From positions 23,369-87,368 of the forward strand of contig CAYUYJ010000013.1 in NCBI GenBank assembly GCA_964449325.1: 64,000 bases of DNA, in the 5' to 3' direction. The translations under genes and the position numbers were made by a program. The notes beneath the pieces were generated by a model, which had not been told where the DNA came from, did not search any database, and saw nothing but the letters and a program-made list of their open reading frames with translations. Origin of the DNA: RGIG3002 sp964449325 (GTDB lineage: Bacteria > Bacillota > Clostridia > Lachnospirales > Lachnospiraceae). Below, piece by piece: positions 35,036 through 44,600 of this stretch; within the stretch, counting starts at the first letter, position 1, and every line of letters starts with the position of its first letter.

Positions 35036-37103
35036 TTTTTCCTCCTTTCAGTACTTTTCGCAATGTACGCGACATTTCAGCCAATTCTATCGGTTTGGAT
35101 ACAAACTCATCAAAACCTTCCTTTAAGAACATTTCCCTTGCACCGCTCACTGCATTGGCAGTCAATGCAATAATCGGAATATTCCTGTAATGTCCGTTCC
35201 GCAACTCCCGTATTTTCTGCATGGCTACGATTCCATTCATCCCGGGCATCATATGATCCATAAAAATAATCTGATAGTCCGTGAAGCTACATTTCTCTAT
35301 GGCAAGTTCTCCGCTTAAGCAGGTATCTGCCTCAATTCCATACGTGTCTAATACTCCCTTTGCTACCATCAGATTCATATGGTCATCATCTACTACCAGT
35401 GCACTGATATCTGTAAAATGTAAATCCTTTTCCTCTTCTTCCTTTCTATTTTGTCCGAATGTCCCGGGTACTATGGCATTTAACAGGTTCACCACCGCCA
35501 TCACGTACACCGGTTTTCTCAAAATATGAATATTACTGTTCTTCGGCAGAATAAAAGTGTCATCAGCGAAGACTACCGTAAAAATCTTTTTACTTAGATC
35601 TTCGAAATAGTGCCTGTCCATCTCATATTCCCAGCTTGAAACAAACACATGGGTAAGCGGATTGGTTTCTACAATTTTTTTCAGTGCATCCAGTGAATCC
35701 ACCTGACTGATATTTAATCCAAGACCACTTTTGATATGACCGACCATCGTACCATAATATTGTGCAATCTCAGGACACACATATTTTTCTCCATTGAAAT
35801 AGCATGCAACCAGGAAATCACTACTCTTTTTCACGCAGATAGATGCCTTATGATCCACCACCTGCTGCGGAATTACCACATGAACATGAGTTCCCTCGGA
35901 AACCTTGCTTTGAATGGATATAAATCCGCCCATGGCAGCTACCATTCCGTGCACAATTGCAAGTCCGAGACCAAGTCCTCCTGTTTTACGTTCAACATCG
36001 GAATCCCCTTGGTAGAAATGTGTAAATATCTGCTTAAGCTGCTCCTCGCTCATTCCTATGCCGGTATCCCATACATCAATATTCAGATTGATTCCATATT
36101 CTTCCTCTCTTTTTCCGATATACAAGTATGCCCCACCGGACTTCGTGAACTTGATTACATTATCCATAAGTGCCTGAATAATTTTTTTCAGTTTCCCTGC
36201 ATCCCCATGTAACACCTTCGGAATATCCGGCTGTATATCAATTGCTATATCCAGCTTTCGGTTCATCCTCTGCCATTGAATGCCGGAAACGGCATCATTG
36301 ATTACGGACAGCGGCTCATAATCCTCGGCGGATACCTCCAGTGTATTCGTAATCAATTCCGAATAATCCAAAATATCGCTGACCTGACCATACAGGCGTC
36401 TTCCGGCACTCTGAATAGCCTCTATCTCCTTTCTCAGTCCGCTATCCAGTTCTCTGTGAAGAATAATCTCACTCATGCCGTTAACCGCATTAATCGGAGT
36501 GCGTAACTCATGTGAAACATTGACAAGAAACCTCTCACTCTCCCGCCTTGCATTGAGCAGTTCCTTTTCCATTTTATCCAACAGCATCGTCTCCCGATTC
36601 CGGTACCTGATAAACACTCTGGAAATAAAAACGGCACACAAAAGACATACGATACCAAGAATCACCCTCATCCAGATAATCTGCTCTGTACCCGGACCAA
36701 TAAATCCGGTTACAAAAAAATGCCACAAAAGAACGACCGGAAAAGCAGATGCTATCAAATAGATTAACATCATATTCTGCTGTGCAGACAGGATACTCAT
36801 TAACAGACAAAGTATAATCGGAACATCCGTTGCAGAATTCCCATGTCCGCCGTAATACAGCACACCGCCCAGTGCAACAATAGTATAAAAACAGATTCTC
36901 GCATTTGCTGTTCCCACCTGAAAGAAATGCACAATCCAACAGGAAAGAATGAATACTCCGGTTAAAGGACCTATAATCTGCCAGAATTTCCAATTGGCAG
37001 TCACCATAACCACCACAAGCAATATCTCCAAAACAGTGATTAGTGTTATAAATGTCATATGAAATAATGTCTGAATTTCTTTTTCGGATTTTCTTTCTCT
37101 CAC
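35022..37103 (-). CDS. Hybrid histidine kinase with degenerate and active receiver domains
   Basis: 693 residues from a GTG start with GGAGG 6 bp upstream. About six membrane helices (15-165), HisKA with SHELRTP (His about 198), HATPase (LGLGLAIVHGMVAAMGG), a receiver-like domain lacking the phospho-acceptor Asp (about 415-535; HVFVSSWEY where Asp is expected, LRKPVY retained), then a complete receiver (LVVDDDHMN, FMDHMMPGMNG). It lacks its own HPt domain, so phosphoryl groups probably pass to HPt domains of the neighbouring proteins. Confidence 0.92.
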   Translation of the reverse strand: MRERKSEKEIQTLFHMTFITLITVLEILLVVVMVTANWKFWQIIGPLTGVFILSCWIVHFFQVGTANARICFYTIVALGGVLYYGGHGNSATDVPIILCLLMSILSAQQNMMLIYLIASAFPVVLLWHFFVTGFIGPGTEQIIWMRVILGIVCLLCAVFISRVFIRYRNRETMLLDKMEKELLNARRESERFLVNVSHELRTPINAVNGMSEIILHRELDSGLRKEIEAIQSAGRRLYGQVSDILDYSELITNTLEVSAEDYEPLSVINDAVSGIQWQRMNRKLDIAIDIQPDIPKVLHGDAGKLKKIIQALMDNVIKFTKSGGAYLYIGKREEEYGINLNIDVWDTGIGMSEEQLKQIFTHFYQGDSDVERKTGGLGLGLAIVHGMVAAMGGFISIQSKVSEGTHVHVVIPQQVVDHKASICVKKSSDFLVACYFNGEKYVCPEIAQYYGTMVGHIKSGLGLNISQVDSLDALKKIVETNPLTHVFVSSWEYEMDRHYFEDLSKKIFTVVFADDTFILPKNSNIHILRKPVYVMAVVNLLNAIVPGTFGQNRKEEEEKDLHFTDISALVVDDDHMNLMVAKGVLDTYGIEADTCLSGELAIEKCSFTDYQIIFMDHMMPGMNGIVAMQKIRELRNGHYRNIPIIALTANAVSGAREMFLKEGFDEFVSKPIELAEMSRTLRKVLKGGKSEDA

Positions 37104-37127
37104 TTGTTTCCTCCGTCTGTCTCTTCC

Positions 37128-40100
37128 TTACATTTGCTCTGTTACTTTACGGATAAGGTTCTTTAACACCTGATAGTGTTCTGTCAGTGCCTTATGGTTA
37201 GCTACGACTTCTTCCGTATGACCCTCTTTTGCTGCCATTTCCTGCATTCGTGCCTCCTCGGAAAGCTCCGCTGCACCAATGGTTTTTGCGTTACTCTTCA
37301 AAGCATGCACTGTAATCCGGTAATTTTCCCAGTCCGCTTTCTGAAGAAAGTCTTCCAATTCCTCATCCTTTTTCCCTTCAGCAAATTCATTCAGCATCTC
37401 TATATAAAACATTTTGCTTTCCGCACAGAAGGCTAATCCTTCCTTAACATCCAACTGTGGTATCTGCATGGAAAAGATCTGTAATTCCTCCGGTGAGAAA
37501 GAATCCTCCGGTGTCATATCCTGCATATTTTGCGGCTCAATCTTCTCCGTTTTTTCTGAAACCTCCTGACTTGCAGTCTCCTGTACGGATGCTTTCTTTT
37601 TTTCTTTATTCTTAAAACCAACCTTTTCTTTCGGAAGGTACTCTGCCAATATCTTCTCCAGTCCTTCCACAACGATTGGCTTTGAAAGGTAATCGTCAAA
37701 ACCTTCTGCCAGATATTGTTCCTTCGCACCTGTAATTGCATTGGCAGTCATGACAATAATCTTTGTATACACCGGTAGGAATTTGCTTTTCCTTAAAGCC
37801 TTCATTGTCTCAATGCCATCCATCTCCGGCATCATATGATCCATGAAAATAATATCATACTGCTTTTTCTCCACCATTCGGATGCACTCCATACCGCTTG
37901 ATGCCGTATCTACTTTGATACTGCTTCGTTTTAACAGTCCCACTGCCACTTTCAGATTCATCTGATTATCATCAACAATCAGAATTTCCGCATCAGGAGC
38001 GTAAAGATATCCTTTTTCCTCTTTCTTCATTTTTTCCTTTTGAATAACATTGTGTCCAACCGGTGTCCGGTCTACAATTCTCTGTTTTAAGTCAAAAGAA
38101 AATTTGGAGCCTTTCCCGTACTCACTCTCAACCTCCAAAGAGCTTCCCATCATTTTCAGCAGACTCTGCACGATGGAAATTCCCAGTCCGGTTCCTTCAA
38201 CATTGTGATTTTTTTCTTCATCCAGTCTCTGGAAGGATTCGAAAAGCTTTCCCATATCTTCTTTTCGGATACCGATACCGGTATCGATTACCTCCACATG
38301 AAGGAGGATATCTTCCGTTTCCTCTGCCACATCCTGTTTTTGAATAACCAGAGTCACTTTACCTTCCCTTGTATATTTCACTGCATTCGTCAAAAGATTG
38401 ATGATAATCTGCCTTATTCTTACATCATCACCATACAGGGAGCACGGAAGCTTTTCATCAATCTTTAATTCCAGCAGCAGCCCCTTCTTTTCTGCCTTAT
38501 CGGCTATCATATTTATCAAATCATTGATAAGATCCGATGTATCGTACCGCACCGGAACTATCTCCATTTTTCCGTCTTCAATCTTGGAAAAATCAAGGAT
38601 ACTGTTAATCAACGCCAGCAAGGTCTTTCCGGCACTCTGAATGTTTTCCGCATATTCACAAATATCTTCGTCTTCACTTTCCCGAAGAATCATTTCATTC
38701 ATGCCCAAAACTGCATTAATCGGGGTACGAATCTCATGGCTCATCTGTGCCAGAAATTGAGATTTTGCCTGTGTAGCCTGCACTGCTTCATCCGCTGCAT
38801 CCTTTAAACGTACACTTACCGCCTGCTGCCATATCAGCAGTCTGCGTATCAGATATCTAACGGCAAAAATACAAAATCCAAACATCGGTAAGAAAGCCAG
38901 TATAAAAAAAACGATTCCGCCGTAGATTGACCACCAGTCCTTTACCACCATGATGGTAAAGTTGGAAACATCATCATGCTCCGAAATACACGCCTTATAT
39001 TTTCCATCGTAATCCTTCAAAACACTGATTTCCGAGTTTTTGGAATACACCTTCGCATAATTTAAATCCCGTACATTTACAGAACTGTTTCCGGAGAGCT
39101 GATATTCTTCATTCGGATGATTGATAATGATTCCGTTATTATTTATCAGAAAAGCATATCCATCCTCCGAATAGGTATTCTGCATAACCTCAGTCAGCTT
39201 ATCCAGATTAAAGTCAATCGCAAACACTCCCAAAAAAGTACCATCTTTTCCATAAACCCTTTTGGAAAAGGTTAAATAGTACCTCTTCTCCTGTGTATCA
39301 TAGTAGGGGCTGGAAATGAAAAAGCCCTCCTTATCACTCATGGTATCCGCATACCATGGATAAGCCTGCAATATGTAATCCTCCCCCGGCACCCATCCAT
39401 TGTTCATGATTACTTTCCATGAAGTATCCGGATTGCCTATATACACAAGCGAAATTTCAGGATAATTTTCTGCAACAGCATTCAAATAAGCGGTTGCCTG
39501 CGAACGTTCCTCCAACAATTCAGGCTGTGCTGCTATGGAATGACAAAACATTTCCAATATGGTCTTCCTGTCTTCCATCCATTCAATCAGTTTTGCATTA
39601 TAGCCACTCACTTCTTCTGACATACGGGTTGCACCCAAGTCCAGAAGCATCGTGTCGCAAAAGAACAAAATCAGAAACATTGCTATGATAAGCACGCCCG
39701 TGACCTGCCATCTGGTTCTTTTTCCGATACGGGACTCCGTCTCTTCCCTGTCGGTTTTCGTTGCCTTTCTTTTCTGCCCCTCATCTGCCTTTGTGAGCCC
39801 GGAATAGGAAAAAAGATTATCCAGCATATTCGACAACAGCAGTGCCGATTCTTGAATTTTGTCAATATTATCTTTTAAGTCGGTACTCATGCTCAAGGAT
39901 TTCCTGTTACTCGAATTCAGTATCCTTTTTAACGGTGTCTTAAGCTCAGAGGATAAATTGGACAGAAAATTTTCCTTGACAGACAGAGCCTTTTCAGCCC
40001 GCATACGGTCATTCTGGGCACGAATATATAGCACAACCACGATTCCTATCAGCAAAAGATTCAACAACGAATTTCTTATTAACTGAAGATAACTTTCTTT

Positions 40101-40967
40101 ATACAGTTCCCATTCCTGTACACTCAAAATCAAATACCAGTTGTTCTGTGTACGGGTAAAAAACACCTTGTTTTTCTTCCCGTTAATATTACTGTCAAAG
40201 GATAACTGCTCTTTTCTCTGTACGGTAATCTCTCGGAACACATTATCATACTCCGGCAGTGCTTCCGACAGGCTTTTCCCAAGATAATCCGCATTCGCAT
40301 AGCCGATAATCATTCCCTCATCATTGACAATGAGAGCCTCACTCTTATTATCACTCTGCATTTCCTCAATGGAATTCTGTATTTTGGACAAACTGAAATC
40401 CAGTGCCACGATACTTCTTCTGTCAGAAAGCAGTTCGGCTACCGTAAAGCACATATTTCCTGTAACAAGGTCTACATAGGGAGGAGAAATATAAATATCA
40501 CCGGGATTTTGCTTCAGTGTCTCTGAATACCAGATTCGCTCCTCCACCTTAAAATCTTCCGGCAGATCATACCCCGGCAGAATAATATATTCATCACGCA
40601 CCAGAAAAGTATTCATACAGACACCGTCCGACAACTGCTTCTGTAATATGCTCTGTTTCCTGAAAAAATCGGTCATTTCTTCCTTGGAAGCCCCTTGTTC
40701 CATACGTTCTTCCACTTGATTTGCCAAAATGGAAGTCATATATTCCGATTCCGAAAGCATCGACTGCAGATTCCCGGTAATGCTTTCCGCCTGATTCTGT
40801 CCAATGGTTTCTATCTGCCTTACAGTCATGCTGTAAATCAGCAAAATATTAAGAAGAAGCACAATTACCAAAACAACAAAAACCGCGCCGATAAAGCCAT
40901 AACTGGTTTTTTTCCCATGCCCAAAGCCGAACTTTTTCCGTAATGAATCCTTTGTCTTTTCAAACAT
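37128..40967 (-). CDS. Giant hybrid histidine kinase with two Cache sensors and an internal inactive HisKA
   Basis: 1279 residues from the ATG at 40967. Order: membrane helix (25-48), Cache domain 1 (to about 290), membrane helix (300-315), HisKA-like helices in which SHE is replaced by SSE (LSSELKTP, about 340), membrane helix (420-440), Cache domain 2 (445-675), membrane helix (680-710), active HisKA (SHEIRTP, His about 744), HATPase (GTGLGISIVQ), receiver (ILIVDDNQMN, FMDHMMPEMDG) and HPt (VHALKSN). It looks like the fusion of two sensor kinases in which the first lost catalysis, giving two stimuli one output. Confidence 0.92.
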   Translation of the reverse strand: MFEKTKDSLRKKFGFGHGKKTSYGFIGAVFVVLVIVLLLNILLIYSMTVRQIETIGQNQAESITGNLQSMLSESEYMTSILANQVEERMEQGASKEEMTDFFRKQSILQKQLSDGVCMNTFLVRDEYIILPGYDLPEDFKVEERIWYSETLKQNPGDIYISPPYVDLVTGNMCFTVAELLSDRRSIVALDFSLSKIQNSIEEMQSDNKSEALIVNDEGMIIGYANADYLGKSLSEALPEYDNVFREITVQRKEQLSFDSNINGKKNKVFFTRTQNNWYLILSVQEWELYKESYLQLIRNSLLNLLLIGIVVVLYIRAQNDRMRAEKALSVKENFLSNLSSELKTPLKRILNSSNRKSLSMSTDLKDNIDKIQESALLLSNMLDNLFSYSGLTKADEGQKRKATKTDREETESRIGKRTRWQVTGVLIIAMFLILFFCDTMLLDLGATRMSEEVSGYNAKLIEWMEDRKTILEMFCHSIAAQPELLEERSQATAYLNAVAENYPEISLVYIGNPDTSWKVIMNNGWVPGEDYILQAYPWYADTMSDKEGFFISSPYYDTQEKRYYLTFSKRVYGKDGTFLGVFAIDFNLDKLTEVMQNTYSEDGYAFLINNNGIIINHPNEEYQLSGNSSVNVRDLNYAKVYSKNSEISVLKDYDGKYKACISEHDDVSNFTIMVVKDWWSIYGGIVFFILAFLPMFGFCIFAVRYLIRRLLIWQQAVSVRLKDAADEAVQATQAKSQFLAQMSHEIRTPINAVLGMNEMILRESEDEDICEYAENIQSAGKTLLALINSILDFSKIEDGKMEIVPVRYDTSDLINDLINMIADKAEKKGLLLELKIDEKLPCSLYGDDVRIRQIIINLLTNAVKYTREGKVTLVIQKQDVAEETEDILLHVEVIDTGIGIRKEDMGKLFESFQRLDEEKNHNVEGTGLGISIVQSLLKMMGSSLEVESEYGKGSKFSFDLKQRIVDRTPVGHNVIQKEKMKKEEKGYLYAPDAEILIVDDNQMNLKVAVGLLKRSSIKVDTASSGMECIRMVEKKQYDIIFMDHMMPEMDGIETMKALRKSKFLPVYTKIIVMTANAITGAKEQYLAEGFDDYLSKPIVVEGLEKILAEYLPKEKVGFKNKEKKKASVQETASQEVSEKTEKIEPQNMQDMTPEDSFSPEELQIFSMQIPQLDVKEGLAFCAESKMFYIEMLNEFAEGKKDEELEDFLQKADWENYRITVHALKSNAKTIGAAELSEEARMQEMAAKEGHTEEVVANHKALTEHYQVLKNLIRKVTEQM

Positions 40968-40992
40968 ACTCCACAGCCTCACCTGTTAATTT

Positions 40993-41985
40993 CTATTTAA
41001 GCGCTTCATAATCATCCGGAACCGTAATTCCTAATGCTTCACAATTCTCCGGATTATATTTCTTGGTAACCTTTTCCGCATAACGAACATCAATTTCTCC
41101 CGGATTTTTTCCCTCAGCTAAAATCTCATATGCCATCTCGCCTGCAGTATAACCTATGTCATAATAGCTGATTGACAGAGTTGCAATTCCTGCTTCACAT
41201 AATCCTTCCTCTCCGGCAATCATCGGAACCTTCTCCGAAATCAAAATTTTTTTCAGAATATCTGCCTGAGATGCTATCGTATTATCTGTTGGGATATAAA
41301 GCACGTCACATTCCGCTGCCGCCTTCTGTACCTTCTTCTCCAGTTCCTCTTTATCTGTTATGGTATAGGTTTCAAAAGCTATCCCCTTTTCTGTAAGAAC
41401 AGCACCCATCTTCTGTGCCTGAAAAATAGAGTTTGTCTCGACAGAACAATAGACGATGCCAACCTTTTCAGCATCCGGAACAAGTTCCTGAATCATATCT
41501 GCCTGACTCTCTATCGGTGCCAAATCAGAGGTTCCTGTTACATTCACACCGGATGCTCCGTTCCATTCTCTCATATTCAAGGCCGTTCCATAATCCGTAA
41601 TGGAGGTTGCCACAATCGGAATTGTATTCGTAGCCTGTGCAGCAGCCATTAAAGCAGATGTTGCATTTGCCATAATCAAATCCATATCCGCTGATACGAA
41701 ACCATTTAAAATATCCTGACAATCCTGTGTGCTGCCTTGCGCTATCTGAACATCAAATACAACTTTTTCACCCAGTTTCTCAGTCAATGCATCCTGAAAG
41801 CCTCTCGTCGCTTCATCTAATGCTGCATGTTCTTCCCACTGACAGATTCCGATGTGATACTTTCCGTCATCCTCTTTTGCCTTCTCCTGATTACCGCAAG
41901 CAGTCAGGCTGCATACCAATGCAGCAAGTATTGCCAGGGAAACTTTTCCTCCGGTTTTTTTTCTGTTTTTCATTTTTGTTTTCAC
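40993..41985 (-). CDS. TrpX-like ABC substrate-binding lipoprotein without transporter
   Basis: 330 residues. Lipoprotein signal with lipobox LTAC, then the two-lobed ABC_sub_bind fold (GICQWEEHAALDEATRGF, LIMANATSALMAA, VGIVYCSVETNS, YIPTDNTI, SISYYDIGYTAGEMA). This family includes tryptophan- or tyrosine-type binding proteins. No permease or ATPase gene is adjacent; it sits 25 bp before the giant kinase gene. It therefore probably presents a ligand to a Cache kinase or chemoreceptor. Confidence 0.9.
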   Translation of the reverse strand: MKTKMKNRKKTGGKVSLAILAALVCSLTACGNQEKAKEDDGKYHIGICQWEEHAALDEATRGFQDALTEKLGEKVVFDVQIAQGSTQDCQDILNGFVSADMDLIMANATSALMAAAQATNTIPIVATSITDYGTALNMREWNGASGVNVTGTSDLAPIESQADMIQELVPDAEKVGIVYCSVETNSIFQAQKMGAVLTEKGIAFETYTITDKEELEKKVQKAAAECDVLYIPTDNTIASQADILKKILISEKVPMIAGEEGLCEAGIATLSISYYDIGYTAGEMAYEILAEGKNPGEIDVRYAEKVTKKYNPENCEALGITVPDDYEALK

Positions 41986-42006
41986 TCCTCGTATCTTTGT
42001 AACATT

Positions 42007-43443
42007 TTATATCTCACGCATCCGATATTCCGTATCCTCATCGATTATGGTTAACATCACATCGGCAAAGTATGGGTCAAACTGCGTACCTTTTCCCTTT
42101 TCAATCTCACCTCGTACCACCTCCTGTGGCAACACATCACGATAACTGCGCTTTGAAGTCATAGCATCATATGCATCGGCAACACCGATAATTCTTGCCA
42201 CCTCCGGAATTTCTTCGCCCTTTAGCTTATCCGGATAACCTCTGCCGTCATAGCGCTCATGATGCCACCTTGCCCCGATTCCGATATTCGGAAGTTCTGA
42301 AATATTCTTAAGGATATCACTTCCAATCACAGGATGCGTCTTAATGATTTCGTATTCTTCATCCGTCAGTCTGGAAGTCTTATTGATAATCTCATCCGGT
42401 ACACCAATCTTGCCAATATCGTGCAGAAGCCCCATATAATAGATGTCCTCCTGCTCCTTCTCACTCTTGCCGATTCGCTTTGCAATCTCTTTTGCATATT
42501 CTGCCACGCGGGTGGAATGACCATTTGTATATTTATCCTTGGCATCAATGGTTCCCGCAAGTGTACGCATAATCTGTAAAGACATGCGCTCTACCTTCCG
42601 TCTTCTCTCCTCTGCTCTCCATGTCTGCTTTTCAACCTCCTGCTGCAGATTTTTCTGCAGACGGTCAAGCTGCAAAATACGGCTTACGCGCTGTATCATA
42701 ATATCCGCAACAAAAGGCTTTGTGATAAAATCAAGTGCACCTTCCTTAAAGCATCTTATCTCTGTCTCCCTGTCATCATCCGCTGTCAGGAAAATTACGG
42801 GAATACTCCGGCAACCGTCGTCAGCCTGAAGCTGCTTCATAACCTCAAATCCATCCATTCCGGGCATATGCAAATCCAACAGAATCAATTCAGGACGTTT
42901 GTCCTTTAAGAAGTCCAAAGCTCTTTCACCCGAATCCACGCTGCTTACCTGAAATTTTCCCTCTAACATTTTCTCTGCCATCCGCAGATTCATGCTATTA
43001 TCATCCACTACAAGAATATGCGGCAAGATTTCCGTCTGCTCTTGCACTGTCTGCCCTTCCGTCTCCGATTTTCCAAGGATTTTTTGCAAATGATACAACA
43101 GTTTTCTGTAATTCTCCATTGTACTGCCGTGATGCTCTCTGATAAAACCAAGGTCACTTGCCTTTGCCGCCATTTCCAGCGACTTTGCCTTATCAGAAAC
43201 CTCGACAGCTCCAATAGAAAGAGAGGTGCTCTTCAGCGCATGCACCAAAATCCGGTAATTCTCCCAATCTTCCTTCTGATAGGCTGCCTCTATACTGTCA
43301 TATTTCTGATTATCCAAATAGGAAAGCAGCATTTCTTTATAAAATTCCTCGCTGTCACAGCAGTAAGAAAGCCCTGTGGTAACATCCAATATCGTATCCA
43401 GTTTTCCGATAAAATTCTCTTGACTATTACTTGTTGATGACAT
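42007..43443 (-). CDS. HPt-receiver-HD-GYP response regulator
   Basis: 478 residues. N-terminal HPt domain (about 10-115; VHALKSTSLSIGA), receiver (about 140-260; ILVVDDNSMN, LILLDLHMPGMDG), a linker helix and an HD-GYP domain (about 290-470; NGHSTRVAEYAKE, LHDIGKIGVPDEI, KTHPVIG, WHHERYDGRGYPDKL). HD-GYP enzymes degrade cyclic di-GMP. Having HPt and REC in the same effector lets the relay both load and discharge it. The start has AGGAG 6 bp upstream, 9 bp after the receiver gene. Confidence 0.93.
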   Translation of the reverse strand: MSSTSNSQENFIGKLDTILDVTTGLSYCCDSEEFYKEMLLSYLDNQKYDSIEAAYQKEDWENYRILVHALKSTSLSIGAVEVSDKAKSLEMAAKASDLGFIREHHGSTMENYRKLLYHLQKILGKSETEGQTVQEQTEILPHILVVDDNSMNLRMAEKMLEGKFQVSSVDSGERALDFLKDKRPELILLDLHMPGMDGFEVMKQLQADDGCRSIPVIFLTADDDRETEIRCFKEGALDFITKPFVADIMIQRVSRILQLDRLQKNLQQEVEKQTWRAEERRRKVERMSLQIMRTLAGTIDAKDKYTNGHSTRVAEYAKEIAKRIGKSEKEQEDIYYMGLLHDIGKIGVPDEIINKTSRLTDEEYEIIKTHPVIGSDILKNISELPNIGIGARWHHERYDGRGYPDKLKGEEIPEVARIIGVADAYDAMTSKRSYRDVLPQEVVRGEIEKGKGTQFDPYFADVMLTIIDEDTEYRMREI

Positions 43444-43452
43444 AACCTACTC

Positions 43453-43818
43453 CTATTCCAAGAGTGTATCCACACTCTCATACAACTTTTGCGGCAAGAT
43501 TGGTTTTTGGATAAATCCCTGTACTGCGTATTCTCCGTTTGCCACCGCCTGTTCCATGTCCTCGGATGAAGATAAAAACGCTATCGGAAGCTCTGCCCAT
43601 TCACTTCTTGCACGGATTGCATCCAGCGTTTCCATTCCATTCATTACCGGCATTTCCACATCCAAAAGAACCAAATCTACTGCTTCCTCCTGCAAAAGAG
43701 CAAGGGCTGCCTGCCCCGAATCCGCTTTTTTCACATCATAGCCCTGCTTCTTAAGAAGCATTTCTGCCATTCGTAAATTCATGGCATCATCATCGACAAC
43801 TAAAATTGTTTTTCCCAT
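43453..43818 (-). CDS. Stand-alone receiver protein (CheY/Spo0F-like)
   Basis: 121 residues consisting of one receiver domain: ILVVDDDAMNLRMAE, LVLLDVEMPVMNG (phospho-acceptor Asp), FLSSSED and the KP near 107. It is the first gene of the signalling operon, with AGGAGAG before the ATG. It may act as a diffusible relay or phosphate sink between kinases. Confidence 0.93.
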   Translation of the reverse strand: MGKTILVVDDDAMNLRMAEMLLKKQGYDVKKADSGQAALALLQEEAVDLVLLDVEMPVMNGMETLDAIRARSEWAELPIAFLSSSEDMEQAVANGEYAVQGFIQKPILPQKLYESVDTLLE

Positions 43819-43894
43819 TTATCATTCTCTCCTGTCTTTTATGACTTAAGTTAACTCTCTTTTCCGTAATAATTCGTTAAAAATCGACAACTTT

Positions 43895-43923
43895 ATTATA
43901 CATATTAAAGAAGAATAAGTAAA
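43895..43923 (-). promoter_or_regulatory. Promoter of the signalling operon
   Basis: The minus strand reads TTTACT, 17 bp, TATAAT, about 80 bp upstream of the receiver gene start. It is the only promoter-like site I noted ahead of the seven genes. Confidence 0.55.
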
Positions 43924-44018
43924 CTATCCAAATGGGTATATTTTCCTATTTGGAGGTTCTTTTTTCCATATCACTGATTTTTTCCGTTATTAAATCCAAT
44001 ACGTGTAATATCTTCACA

Positions 44019-44053
44019 TCAAAAAAGCTCTCCTCCGCAGTTGGAGTAAAGAG
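44019..44053 (-). terminator. Terminator of the 44109-44525 gene
   Basis: On the minus strand AGCTCT and CTCC pair with GGAG and AGAGCT around a short loop, followed by six T. It separates the signalling operon from upstream genes. Confidence 0.75.
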
Positions 44054-44108
44054 CTGTATTCGTTACACTGACCTTCCTATTCGGCACCATTTATTAAAAT
44101 TTGTTATA

Positions 44109-44525
44109 CTATATTTTTTTATCAAATAATGATTTATTCTCCTTGTTTGTCATACTCATAAAAGTATCTTTATCGTTATGAGGAAACAGTAATTCCATAT
44201 ACAAATTTCCCAACAAACTCTTTACCTGCTCAGCATCAATATCCGTAACGGGGAAATCATGAATTTCCATGCGCTTTAAATTCTCCAAAACCGTATCTAT
44301 ATTCTGCTGCTCAGAAGCTTCCGGTTTCACTTCCTCACTTAATGGTTCTGAGGCGGCCGGTTCCATAATCGGCTTCGTTTCAGGAATATTGTATACTACA
44401 TTCTTGCATGTTTTTTCAAAGCATTCCGGAGCATACTCTGCCAGATAGCGCAAATCATCCATCGTTAAGGTTTGTTTATTATGTATTTTAAGATAAATAT
44501 TAACAAGATGAGTATCTTTTCCCAT
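44109..44525 (-). CDS. Hypothetical protein with acidic linker
   Basis: 138 residues from the ATG at 44525 (AGGAG upstream). It has an N-terminal helical segment, a Pro/Glu-rich linker (about 50-75) and a C-terminal helix-rich part. No domain recognised. It stands between the serine hydrolase gene and the signalling operon promoter with its own terminator. Confidence 0.65.
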   Translation of the reverse strand: MGKDTHLVNIYLKIHNKQTLTMDDLRYLAEYAPECFEKTCKNVVYNIPETKPIMEPAASEPLSEEVKPEASEQQNIDTVLENLKRMEIHDFPVTDIDAEQVKSLLGNLYMELLFPHNDKDTFMSMTNKENKSLFDKKI

Positions 44526-44600
44526 AATTGCTCCTATCGTGAATCTCAAAATTATTATTCTTCCTATAATTATTATCGGATCATTCCAACAATATCATAA

